NCBI GenBank assembly: GCA_024741835.1 | Contig: JAENRP010000280.1 | Location: 1-58,668, forward strand | Origin: Diplocarpon mali | Lineage: Eukaryota; Ascomycota; Leotiomycetes; Helotiales; Drepanopezizaceae | Length of the DNA: 58,668 nt | Direction of reading: 5' to 3' | In this document: positions 12,189 to 21,586 of the stretch, piece by piece | How the letters are laid out: each line of letters opens with the position of its first letter | Numbering within the stretch: position 1 is the first letter of the stretch | Program-made: the position numbers and the translations under genes | Notes under the pieces: model-generated | The model's input: the letters and a program-made list of their open reading frames with translations, nothing else | The model's database searches: none | What the model was told of the DNA's origin: nothing

Positions 12189-12489
12189 CCCCTACTTAAA
12201 CCTTATTCCGATTAACCTATAGTTAGGAAAATAATAACTATCCTTTTGCGCTAATCCAACTCCTAAGTATCTCTTTAAATTAAAAATAATCAATTAATAG
12301 TAACCTCTATTGAAATTACTAATCCTACTTATAAGGTAAGATTAAGAGTTAAATTTCCTAAAAGCGTTCCTTTATAAGATTATATAACTTGACTCGCGGT
12401 CTAGGCCTAGGAGTTAATTTAAAAACTTTCCTTTATAAGATTATATAACCTAACTTATAGGGCGGGCCTAGGAGTTATCCTTAAGCCTG
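12189..12489 (-). other. CopA copy 2 3' untranslated region with three 23-bp near-palindromes
   Basis: This is the counterpart of 2752-3052. The near-palindromes are at 12327-12349, 12392-12414 and 12453-12475. No gene is visible. Confidence 0.7.
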
Positions 12490-15400
12490 CTAAGCCCCTA
12501 TTATCTTTTATAACCTTAGTATATCTTTAAATGCTTCGAACTTTGCAACTATCTTTAGTAGCTTTATAAATCCATTTGCTACTATTCGATCGGTTAGGAT
12601 ATAAGTAATCGATAACTTATTCTTTATAATAAGGTTATAGATAAAGTAGTAGGCGATATTAATATATTTTAATCGCTTATATAAGTATGGATTCTTTATA
12701 AGTGCAATCGCCTTTATATTATCTATTTAAAGATTAATATAGTTCTTATCTTATCTAATATACTTAGTGAAACTTATATCTTTCAAAACTTAGGCGATCT
12801 ATAATCCTTATTTGCAATTTAATAATATTAATATATATTTAGCCTTAGTACTTATAGTAGCTACTGATTTCTACTTCCTACTTATAATATAAGTTTGCTA
12901 TATAGTACTACTACGCTTTTAAATATACTTTTTTAACCTTTTATATTTGCTTAGTTAGAATTGGTATATACCTTAAGCTTTGCGCTTATATATTTCGTTA
13001 GTCTATATCTTCCCTTTTATATAATTATCGATCGAAGGTACCTTTTAAGTCGCTTGACTATATTCTTATATTAAATTGTCAGATCCTTTAAGTTCTGACT
13101 AAGTTGCTTAATAATAAAGGCGATATCTAGTCTTATATATACTATAGTATATATAATTGCTTTAATATCCTATTAGTACTTCTTCAAATCTCCTTTCTAC
13201 TTATTTTTATTAGCAAGCTCTAACTTATTATACTTTCCTTTAATTAGAATACACTTTAGCTTAAAGTTAGGAGTATAAGTAAAGAGTCCTATTTAGTTTA
13301 GGATCTTCTTAATATACTGCTCTTAGTTTAACCAGAGTTCTTAAGTAAAGCGGTTCCTTATAATGCGGATGCTAAGGATCTTATAAATTCCTTTTAGATC
13401 CTTAGTATTAAAATGTTTCCAAATTATTATAAAGAACCAATTTAATTAAGTAGTCGTTTTTATAGCTATAGTAATATTATTAATATATAATAGTAACTTG
13501 ATTCTACGCTTAGCATAAGTAAATAGATAAGGGTTAGCTAGGCTTTGAATAAATCCCATTTCTATTAGAGTAGAGCTATATAAGAGGTTTTAATTATAGG
13601 CTGATTATTTAAGCTTATAAATACTATAGAGTATATAAAGAGAGTAGCTAGCGTATATAGGAATATTATTAGGTTAAGAGAGAAAAATCCGTTCTTTTAT
13701 AATCGCTTTAGTAAATGCATTTTTAATATTATACTATCTGCATTTAAGGTCCTTAGCAGCTACTATTACTATAAATATACAAAGGGTATTTATGCGAACT
13801 ATTAGCGCAAATGTATTAAAGTAGTCTTTTCCATACTATTAAAAGAAGCCCTTAGCTATAAGCCTTGCCTTATAACGTTCTAAGGTCCTATTTATATATG
13901 TCTTAATTATAAAGACCCACTTTATTAATACTAGGTTCATATCCTTTAGCGTCGGTTCCTCTATTTATATACCATTTGCAATAAGAGAGCTTATCTCCTT
14001 TTAAATTGCCTTACTCTATATTGCTCTATTCTCTAGATTATTAATAGCTTTATTATATATCTTTAGAAGAGAGATTTTCATTATCCTCCTAGTAGCTAGG
14101 AATGCATTATCTTTATTAAAGCTCTATTAAAGTTCGAGCTTATAGATCCTATATGCTATTATAGCCTAGATATGCTTAGACTCGCGTTTGTCTAAGGTGT
14201 CTTTTAGTTCTAAGTCTCTATTCTTCTTTAAAGATATAGGTTCGGCTATAGGTTCCGTAGGCTTATTATCTAAGGAACCGCTTTCTAATAATAGAGGCTT
14301 ATTATTACTTATACCTATTTTAGGAATATCCTTTACTATAGGTGCTTTAACTAAAGGGATAATAATATTAAAGTTATTCTATACTTTAAGTAGTTCGCAG
14401 ATAATAGGAATAGTCTATTCGGCCTTTAGGCGATTAGCAGGTCGTTAATTAGCAGATACGCTTAATATGCCTAAGCTAAGAGAAAGGGGTTATTATTTCG
14501 GCTTAATAGTATTACTATCGAGTAGTATACCTTGCGAATCTTTAAGTATATAGAGCTTTAAGGATAGCTCTTTCCTATTTCGAGATTTATTAAACTTAAT
14601 TACTAAAGATATAATTACTTGCCTTAGATCTAGTATATATACTATCTATTGCTTTATTATCTATTTAATATACCTAATAAATATATACTCTTTACCTTAG
14701 TCTATTAGCTTCTTACTCTTTATACTCGCAAGCTAGGACTTTAGGCTAATATAAGAGTAGTAGACGCTTTTAAAGACGCAGATATAATCTAGGCTTAGTT
14801 TCTATTTAAAATATGCCTTATATAGTAATATTTAAGTACTATTAACTATTAGTCTACTACCTATTCTATTTCGCAGGTATACGTCTGCCTTAACCGCAAG
14901 GTCTTAGAATTCTAATAGCAAGTTAGCATCTTATAGTAAAGCGCGATAGTTAGTCTCTACTTGCTAGATGCTTCGCTTAGCAATGCTATTCTAGTAGGAA
15001 CCTTTATATATTATAATTAGTTTGTAATAAACTCCTTATTTTGCCTATTTATTAAGCTTTACCTTAATCTCTAATACGTTATTAGACCTAATAGCTATTA
15101 GCTTTAACTAGGTTTAGCATTCCTTTATCACTTTTTAAGTTTCTAGCTTTTCTATAAGCTTAGATTTAGTCCTAGCGCAAATAGTCTATATTTACTAAGT
15201 GGAGTTATCTATTATTTAAGAAAACTAATTATTTCCTTTAATTAAGGTTATAAATAGTCTAGTAGTATTAATAGATATTAATGCTAGTATCGAATCTTTC
15301 TATAGATTAAGCTTAGTTTGCGTCCAATTTTAAAGTTTTATTAACTTATAAATTCGATAGACTAAGCGATCCTTTAATACTTAGATCTTCTATTTTAAGG

Positions 15401-15575
15401 TTAAGACCTTATATAAGCCCTTTAATTTCTTTAGCCTTAGATATGCGAATCTTTTATATATTAGCTAATACCTTAATAGGCTTTTGGCTTCTAATAGCTT
15501 TAATAGCTTATTATTAGTTGATACTTTATTATTAGCGGCTAAAAAGGACTAGTAATAGCAGTTTAAGGTTTTGCC
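12490..15575 (-). pseudogene. CopA copy 2 pol remnant
   Basis: This is a dead Copia polyprotein, minus strand, ending at the TAG read at 12492-12490. The GAG-pre-integrase motif near 15430-15490 reads LIYKRFAYL.LKKLKGLYKVL (family: LWHRRFGHLG). The integrase core has an SILIDT-type first Asp near 15270 and NSIAKRSI near 15000, matching NG.AER. In RT, KARLIAKGF lies near 13850 and the active site near 13480-13495 reads YINNI: both catalytic Asp codons are now Asn through TG to TA. RNase H and a C-terminal DGFIKL-like end follow at 12540-13100. The open stretch 14188-14448 on the plus strand is an antisense shadow of this gene. Confidence 0.9.
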
Positions 15576-15582
15576 ATTTTCT

Positions 15583-16004
15583 AATTGTAAGCCTGGCTTA
15601 AGAGTTGTTTTTAGTAAAACCGCAAGATCTACTTGCAGTCTTAGCTTAAGAGTCGTCTTTAATAAATTCGCGAATTTCACTTGCAATCTTAGCCTAAGAG
15701 TCATTTCTATAAATTTCACTTATGATCTTAGCCTAAGAGTTATTATTAGCGAATCTGCAGAATCTACTTATAGTCTTAGCTTAGGAGTTATTTCTATTAA
15801 ATTCATTTATAATCCTAGCTTAAGAGTCACCTTTAAGAATACCTTGCAATTTACTTATAATCTTAGCTTAAGAGTCATTTTTACAAATTTTACTTACAAT
15901 CCTAGCTTAAGAGTCTATCTATTCTTATTATCCTTACTTAATTGTATTAAGGTAGAAAGTGCACTTTCCTTAAAGGAATCCACTTATAAGTCTAGCTTAA
16001 GAGT
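15583..16004. repeat. Array of nine 23-bp near-palindromes in CopA copy 2
   Basis: Copies start at 15583, 15631, 15679, 15718, 15766, 15805, 15853, 15892 and 15982. The spacings are 48, 48, 39, 48, 39, 48, 39 and 90, all multiples of three, with an alternating 48+39 (87-bp) higher-order unit. The array lies between gag and integrase. On the plus strand it reads without a stop as repeats of SLRV; on the coding minus strand the matching unit is T-L-K-L-G-L-Q-V with AT-rich spacers coding K-F-A-N. CopA copy 3 has the same nine copies with the same spacings. Confidence 0.85.
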
Positions 16005-16149
16005 TAATTTTTATAATATTACCTTTAAGATAATATAAAGTCTATCTTTAATTTTAGCCTTAAAGATCACTTTATAATTATTATTTATAAACTATATAAA
16101 TTAATTATTAAAAACTCTTATATAATTCAACTTTATATAAATCTTATAA

Positions 16150-17540
16150 TTAGATAAGAGATTAATACTTAAGCTAAGTATAAGGAGAACATTTTGCAAA
16201 AGGAAAGAAATACTAGCGATATTTATCTCTATTATACCTATTGAATCTATATATAACCTTCTACTACTAACCTTAATAGAGCGCCTTTTTATTTTAATAA
16301 GCGGGCCTTTAAATAGGTAGGATTTATTAATTATATATATTATATAACTAGTATTATTATATTAATTGGATTCAAGGATCTTATAAAGATCGGCTTTTAA
16401 AATATAAGTATCTTTATTATAATTATTATTTGAATTATTAAAAGTAGATTTAGGTTTAAATAACCTACTATTATTATTAAAGGTGTTTACTAAAGTTTTG
16501 GCTAAATAGTCTTTTCCTTTGCCTTTCCTTAGTAGTTGCGGCCTTCGGTAGGATAAGGGCAGTTTGCTTTTTAACTTCTACTTTAATTGCTTCTTAATAT
16601 TAAAGCTAGCAATTATATCAATTAGTTGCCTTTTAACTTTATAATTAGTAATATTATAAGTACTATTATAGAAGTAGCATCTCTAATAAGCTTAAAGGCT
16701 TGTCCTACGCTCCTTCCTCTTTTTAGGCTTATTATTACCTTATAATATAGCATTTGCCGATTTAGAGCGTCCTTTAAGGTCTTGCTTAATAGTTCGAAGG
16801 AGGTCGATCTTCTTATAGATCTTAAGGTTAGGTTGGATAAAAAGAGATTATTTTATAATAGCGAACTTAGGAAAGAGGCTATTAAGTAGGAAACTAAAAA
16901 GCTAAGTTTCTTTAAAAGTCATAGCTATCTTAGGATCTGCGGCTCTTACTCTCCTTCTCGCTTTATATAGTATAAATTAAGTAGAATCTATATTTATATC
17001 TATATCCTTACTATCTTTATCTTTTTTATATTAAAATAAAGTGATCTATTATAATAGATGCTAGGTATTAAGGGCAGTTGTCTAAGAGTATTTTACCTTT
17101 AAAGTATCTTATCTTATCTTTGCGTTATTATAAACTCGAATAAAATCTTAGTCTTTATCGCTTAAACCTCTATTAATCTTAAGCTTGCATTTGGCTAAGT
17201 CCAGCCTATACTCCTTCTCCTTTTCTACATTTAAAATCTGCCTTTAGGATTCTTAGTTATTATTTACTAAAGCTCTTAGGCTAAGCTTATTTAATATATT
17301 TGGCAAATCTTTAGCAGTTGTATTAGCTATTAAAGTAGAAGTAGACGAATTAGTAGAGGGAGTATAAGGGGCTATTCTTGCGTATTTAATTAGTGTCTTT
17401 TGAATTGCTATTTCAATGCCTTTACTCTTAAATTAAAGCTTTAAATTGTTAAACTATTATTACTAGTTCTTTTAAGAGAGTTAGAGGTCTTTAGGTCTGG
17501 TGTTTTAATCGGAATCGGAAGCTATTGCCGTTTCGAATAG
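16150..17540 (-). pseudogene. CopA copy 2 gag remnant
   Basis: This is the region between leader and repeat array, and one minus-strand frame stays coherent through RIP stops. Readable segments include IKYARIAPYTPSTNSSTSTL near 17340-17400, ILNVEKEKEYRLDLAKCKLK near 17180-17245 and FIQPNLKIYKKIDLLRTIKQ near 16790-16850. The position (5' of integrase) and the lysine-rich helical composition suggest Gag, but I do not recognise a definite capsid domain and see no clear zinc knuckle. The product is dead. Confidence 0.6.
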
Positions 17541-17685
17541 AATTGCGTTAAAAAAATCAAATAAATTAAATAGTTAAAGGCACTCCTTCTATCGAAAAGT
17601 TGAAATAATTAAATAGCAGTTGTTATAAAAGTATTAAATAGGGAGGAAGTCCTCTTATCGAAAAAGGGTTTTTAAGCTATAACGC

Positions 17686-17816
17686 AAGGAATTATACCTC
17701 TTATAAAATATAATAAAGTAAGGAATTATACCTCTTATAATACTAAAGGGTTATAGAGTAAGGAATTATACCTCTTGTAATATAGGTTGGCTAAATAAGG
17801 AATCATACCTCCTATT
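17686..17816. repeat. Four spaced copies of a 20-bp leader repeat
   Basis: AAGGAATTATACCTCTTATA recurs at 17686, 17720, 17760 and, with two transitions and a changed end, at 17797. The spacings are 34, 40 and 37 bp, so this is a loose tandem array in the CopA leader. Function is unknown. Confidence 0.7.
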
Positions 17817-17921
17817 CGCCAATTGCTTACCTCTTATTATAAGTCTTATTCAACTTCCTACTAATAGTTGCAGCGCAAATGCTTTTTAAAGGAAGTTAAT
17901 AATCTATTATTAGTCTATCTA

Positions 17922-17933
17922 AGGCTTATAACC
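17922..17933 (-). other. Probable CopA primer binding site (initiator tRNA-Met anticodon half)
   Basis: Three bases inside the 5' LTR the minus strand reads GGTTATAAGCCT. Drosophila copia and some other Copia elements prime from a cleaved initiator tRNA-Met, pairing with its anticodon region; the corresponding primer site has the form GGTTATGRGCCC. The two differences here (G to A, C to T) are RIP-type transitions. The assignment rests on this match and the position. Confidence 0.6.
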
Positions 17934-17936
17934 TAT

Positions 17937-18128
17937 TAAGCTTAAGTAAGTCGGCGCAGTAGGTAAAGGAGGCTTCTAAAGGTCGATAGTCGATATATTA
18001 GTAAGAGTTAGGGAAGGAAGGTTACCCCTTTCTTCCCTATAGCTATATACGTATTAATATCCTACTGACTAAGCAGTAGGGTCATATGATAATATATCGG
18101 AGTAATAGCTGTATCACCCATCTTAATA
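17937..18128 (-). repeat. CopA copy 2 5' LTR, 192 bp
   Basis: It aligns end to end with 11997-12188, and the differences I see are transitions. The first base pair of the terminal TG is mutated (top strand starts TAAGCTTAAG). The flank to the right is TATAC. Confidence 0.9.
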
Positions 18129-19560
18129 TATACTAATATATAAGAAGGCTTAAAACCAACTCCCTTAGATAATCAGAACCTTTAATAGCTCTGCGAATAA
18201 TATAAGGGCGCGTCCTTGCTGAGAAGCAACCGACTCCTTTAGTAGCATAGCCTTAGGAGCCGCCTAGGGAGCAATGCCGGGAATAACCATAGGTATGCTA
18301 TAAGCTGCCGCAGGGGCAGGAGCCTTAAAAACCTCTGCAAGGCGGGCGGCGAGGCTAAGAGGTGCTATAGTCGGCGGCGGGAGCTCTTAAGCAACTGGTT
18401 TTAAGAAGCTATTAGCTATAGTACGAGAAAGCTTATAATTAATATACCCTCCGACGATACTACCTCTTTTATCTCTCTATAGCGCGCCTTTTAAAGCTCT
18501 ACTCTTACCTTCCTCTTAGTAGCAGCAAGGCCCTAAACTGCTTATTAGTAGCAAACCACTTAAAGAGAGCTTAAGAATATATTACGATATTACTATTATT
18601 CTCCTTTAATAAGAATACGTAATCTTCCTACGCCTTTAAGGCGCTAATAGGAAGCTCTTAATATACGTAGCCTCCTTTCGTATAACAAAAGCAGCGCACT
18701 CCTACTATGCTATTAAAGTATACGCCAGCCGACTTCCTACCTAGTAAGCTCCAAACGCACCCCTTATATAGTATATTCCTTATCAGCCCCTACTTTAGCT
18801 TACAGCAAAAGGAGGGAGCTGCAAAGGGGACCGCTGGTATTTTAGGAACTATAGCCTAGGGGGTGGCGAGGAGGGGAAGGGGCGCGCTCCCTCTTAGGGG
18901 TATTACTATATCAAACGTCTTAGGCGCGTTATCATCCTCTTACTATCTGCTACGCTAAGAAGCTTTAAGCTGTATTCAGGTATAACGACTTTGCTATAAG
19001 TCTATTAGTAGGAGTAAGGGAGCATGATCAAAAAGCGTATAGTAGTAGCCCTAGTAGGGCGCTCCTTAGAGTTGTTCCTATTCTCTATTTTAAAGTGATT
19101 ATTTAAAGAAGTATAAGGAAGGAAAGCTTTATAGGGGAAAACGCGTACTTTTATAGGCGCGCTGCCTTTATTAACTTTCCTTTATCACCTAATTTAGCTT
19201 CTATTTTATAAAGGAAGCACTTGGAATAGCGCTCCCTCTTCCATTTATTACAGCTTTATTAAGCAATTTTCATTATTTTAAAAGCTAAGGAGTATAATAA
19301 AGGAGTCTTATATACTAGATCTAACGCTAGTTATAGCTAAGCCTAGCTAAGAGCTGCTTCTCACCTAGGGGGTATATTGCGCTATAAGGAGCCTTAGGCG
19401 CTAAGGCCTCTAAGGACTGGCTTATATAATATACCCTTAAAGTGACCATAGAGCACTTCTATAAAGGGAGCTCAGATATACAGTTAGAGTAGAATTTTAC
19501 AAGCTTTTGCCACTACTAGGAATCCACCTCTAAATACAGCACGACACTTTTTTAATTAAT
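18129..19560 (-). pseudogene. Unrecognised decayed coding region, less AT-rich
   Basis: I do not recognise this sequence. It is richer in G and C than its neighbours (notably 18190-18400 and 18700-18900) yet has TAG/TAA at apparent Gln codons. On the minus strand, long pieces read well: EVFKAPAPAAAYSIPMVIPG near 18270-18330 (Ala/Pro-rich), RTIANSFLKPVA near 18390-18425, and ALFKWFATNKQFRALLLL near 18530-18590. I cannot prove a single frame runs through. No transposase DDE triad, RT motif or zinc knuckle is visible. It could be a gene captured beside the transposons, the coding part of another element, or several fragments. Confidence 0.35.
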
Positions 19561-19779
19561 TATTAAATTCTTATATTAGCTGGTTATTCTATATAATAAG
19601 AAGTAAGAGTTTGGTAATAAGAACTATTAGATTGGCTTATAGTGGCCGAGTTTTGCTTATTACTAAATTAGGGAATATGCTATTTTTCTTATAAGAGATT
19701 ATTAATTCTAGTTTCTAAGCTTTAGATTTAGAGTTTTGCAAATTAAGTCTTAAGTTCCTTAATTCTAAAGTTGGATCTT

Positions 19780-19802
19780 ACTCCTAAGTTAGGCCTATAA
19801 GT
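19780..19802. repeat. 23-bp near-palindrome in GagE copy 2 (C-terminal site)
   Basis: Ends ACTC and AAGT (GAGT after undoing one RIP step). On the coding minus strand it matches the copy at 28634-28656 of GagE copy 1 in place and orientation. Confidence 0.75.
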
Positions 19803-20787
19803 AAAAGGTATGACTATTAGGTTCTTCTTTACCTCCTTTATAACTTCCAAAGCCTTTGAGTGTTCTTAGACCAGGCTCTTAAGGTCTTTAGTATAAGAGG
19901 GAGTAAGGGTTTTTTCCTACTCTATAGTATTAATAGTTTTCTTATAAGATCTGATTTTAAAGTAAAGGCTAAGAATTCCTTAAATAAGGCGAAAGTTATA
20001 AAGTCTTACTTATTAATCTTAAAATGCTTAATAATCTTATTTCAAAGGCTAATAGGTAATTTAAGTAAGAAAAGGCGGCCTCTTTCAACTTCGCTAAGTA
20101 TTTTCTAATTAATTAAGGTATTTGATATATAAGTAAAAGTCCGATAGTAGTTCTTAAGTTCCTTAGGAGTATAAGTGATTAGAATAAATTCCTTTAAAAA
20201 AGCCAGAGTATTGCAAATCTACTATCTATCAAATTCTTAGAATTCAGACTTAAGAGCTTTAATAAAGAGTTGTTATAAACTATGCATTTTCCATTTAAAA
20301 AGGGATTTGATAATATCTTTACTTATATAGTCATAATAATACGGGAGCTAAGAAATCATATCCGCTTATAAAATACTAAAATTGTAATAAGTTTCCTTAT
20401 ATTACTTAAGGAAATTAGTAATATTAGCTCTTATAAAGTAAGGAGTATTAAAAGAACTAAGGAAAGGAAAGTGGCTAGTAATAGCCTTAAATGCGGCTAT
20501 TATTATTTTATATTAACTATTTAAATTAATAGAATCTATAAGAGGTAAAGGAGAAGCTTTAATATTATAAGATTAGTTGCTAAGAGGAGTATTTCGAAAT
20601 TTAAAAGGGCTTAAAGAACGTTTAGAATCTAAGTCAATCTTAAAGTAATTAAGATGAGTTTGAAAAGATTTAGATAAAGGGTTAGTAAAAAGTTTAAAAT
20701 TATTATTATTTTTAATATTTTCAAACGTTAATATTAAAAAAGTAAGTAGTAGTCTTAAATTATTTAAAGATATCTTTTTATCCTCCT

Positions 20788-20810
20788 ACTTATAGGCTAG
20801 GCCTAAGAGT
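20788..20810. repeat. 23-bp near-palindrome in GagE copy 2 (N-terminal site)
   Basis: Ends ACTT and GAGT. It matches 27658-27680 of GagE copy 1 in place and orientation. Confidence 0.75.
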
Positions 20811-21090
20811 AAAATTCCGGATTCTATTAAAAGTTTAATCCAAGTTTGCTAAAAGATTTTAAATAAGTATTAAATAGCTAATAGGAGAGTTGCGACTAAT
20901 TGTAATAAGATAAGGTTTACTTAATTAAAGACCAATTTTTAAAATAAGGTTTATATATAAGATTCTTCTTAGCCTTTAAGCCTATTCCTATTAATCCTTA
21001 AAATAAAGGGGTCTTTAGAGATAATTCTAAGGCAATTTTTAAAGTTCTATTAAGCTGTAGCAAGGAGGTTCTCTGATAGTAAACTTGATA

Positions 21091-21480
21091 GTAAACTAGA
21101 AGAGGGCACGAAGAAGTATAAGGTGCAAACGACGATATTGGGTATCTTGATTTATAAGAGCTCTCTAACTAAGAGCTATTTAAGGTAAGCGGCCTTTTTA
21201 GTAAAAGCGCTAAGTCATATAGTAAGTCATATGACATATTATATGTATAATGTGTTATATAATAGATTATATAACAAATATATGATAGGCATACTTGTAA
21301 TATACCCCTCTGGGGAGACCTTTAAAGGTACTTGCTAGCAATATATATAATATTATAACTTTTTTTATAATTTACAGTTTCGTATGAAAAATCAACCTGC
21401 AGATATAGGAAATAGAGTAGAGTTCGCTAGCGCGCTCTACTCTAGAGTAGGAAATCCACCCTTTAAAAAAGTCAAAATCA
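21091..21480. other. Intergenic stretch without a gene
   Basis: I see only AT-rich sequence with short repeats (GATAGTAAACT twice near 21077-21105, and TAAGTCATAT twice near 21214-21232) and a GC-rich hairpin-like GAGTAGAG...CTCTACTC at 21415-21444. The 3' LTR of CopD should lie here but cannot be delimited. Confidence 0.5.
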
Positions 21481-21503
21481 ACTCGCGGGCCCGGCCTAGG
21501 AGT
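21481..21503. repeat. 23-bp near-palindrome, almost unmutated copy
   Basis: This is one of the best-preserved copies: ACTCGCGGG, then CCCGGCC, then TAGGAGT. It lies just downstream (minus sense) of the CopD pol stop, in non-coding sequence. Confidence 0.85.
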
Positions 21504-21586
21504 AAAAAAAAATCACCCCTTGATAGAAGTGTAAAAAAAAATCATTCTATAATAAAGGTGCAAAAAAATCACCCCTTAATCGAGGT
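21502..21586. repeat. Three tandem units of 29, 29 and 27 bp
   Basis: Each unit is GTAAAAAAAAATCACC-like followed by a pyrimidine-to-AGGT stretch: 21502-21530, 21531-21559, 21560-21586. The last overlaps the CopD pol stop at 21578-21576. On the minus strand they form runs of T next to GGGGTGA. Confidence 0.7.

Larger units (their letters stand above)
17541..17936 (-). other. CopA copy 2 5' leader
   Basis: This non-coding leader lies between 5' LTR and gag. It holds the primer site next to the LTR and a short repeated sequence (next entries). Nothing else is recognisable. Confidence 0.6.
11997..18128 (-). mobile_element. CopA copy 2: Ty1/Copia retrotransposon, full length, RIP-mutated
   Basis: This is a complete 6.1-kb minus-strand Copia element: 5' LTR (17937-18128), primer site, leader, gag, repeat array, integrase, RT, RNase H, 3' UTR, 3' LTR (11997-12188). 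It is the reference for CopA. The immediate flanks differ (AGTAT on the left, TATAC on the right), so no target duplication is visible, and the sequence on the right does not continue CopC. That points to rearrangement after insertion. Together with copy 1 it forms an inverted pair around 3245-11996. Confidence 0.9.
19640..21075 (-). pseudogene. GagE copy 2 gag-like frame remnant
   Basis: The minus-strand frame starts near 21075. It reads NFKNCLRIISKDPFILRINR (21030-20970), the counterpart of DFENCLRIIFKDPFILRTNR in copy 1. Later come LNYFKIDLDSKRSL, then ITSHFPFLSSFNTPYFIRAN, then ERGRLFLLRLPISLQNKIIK; the last recalls the F..LP..L segment of retrotransposon Gag proteins. The C-terminal part after about 19700 differs from copy 1. 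No protease, RT or integrase follows. The open stretch 19860-20108 on the plus strand is an antisense shadow. Confidence 0.65.
19561..21090 (-). mobile_element. GagE copy 2: gag-only element, minus strand
   Basis: The sequence matches GagE copy 1 (27392-29070) in reverse orientation along most of its gag-like frame. The LTRs that flank copy 1 were not found here, so only the internal part, or a truncated copy, is present. The element edges are therefore approximate. It also keeps both 23-bp near-palindromes at the same places and in the same orientation as copy 1. Confidence 0.7.

Noticed and set aside
14188..14448. 86-residue open frame repeated at 56787-57053
   Set aside because: Conserved only because both are antisense to the same part of CopA pol in two copies.
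15571..16038. 155-residue open frame on the plus strand
   Set aside because: It is antisense to CopA and made of the 23-bp motif array; it stays open because the motif is stop-free on both strands.
21415..21444. Rho-independent terminator suggested by the GC-rich inverted repeat
   Set aside because: The context is a fungal retroelement 3' region; the bacterial terminator model does not apply.
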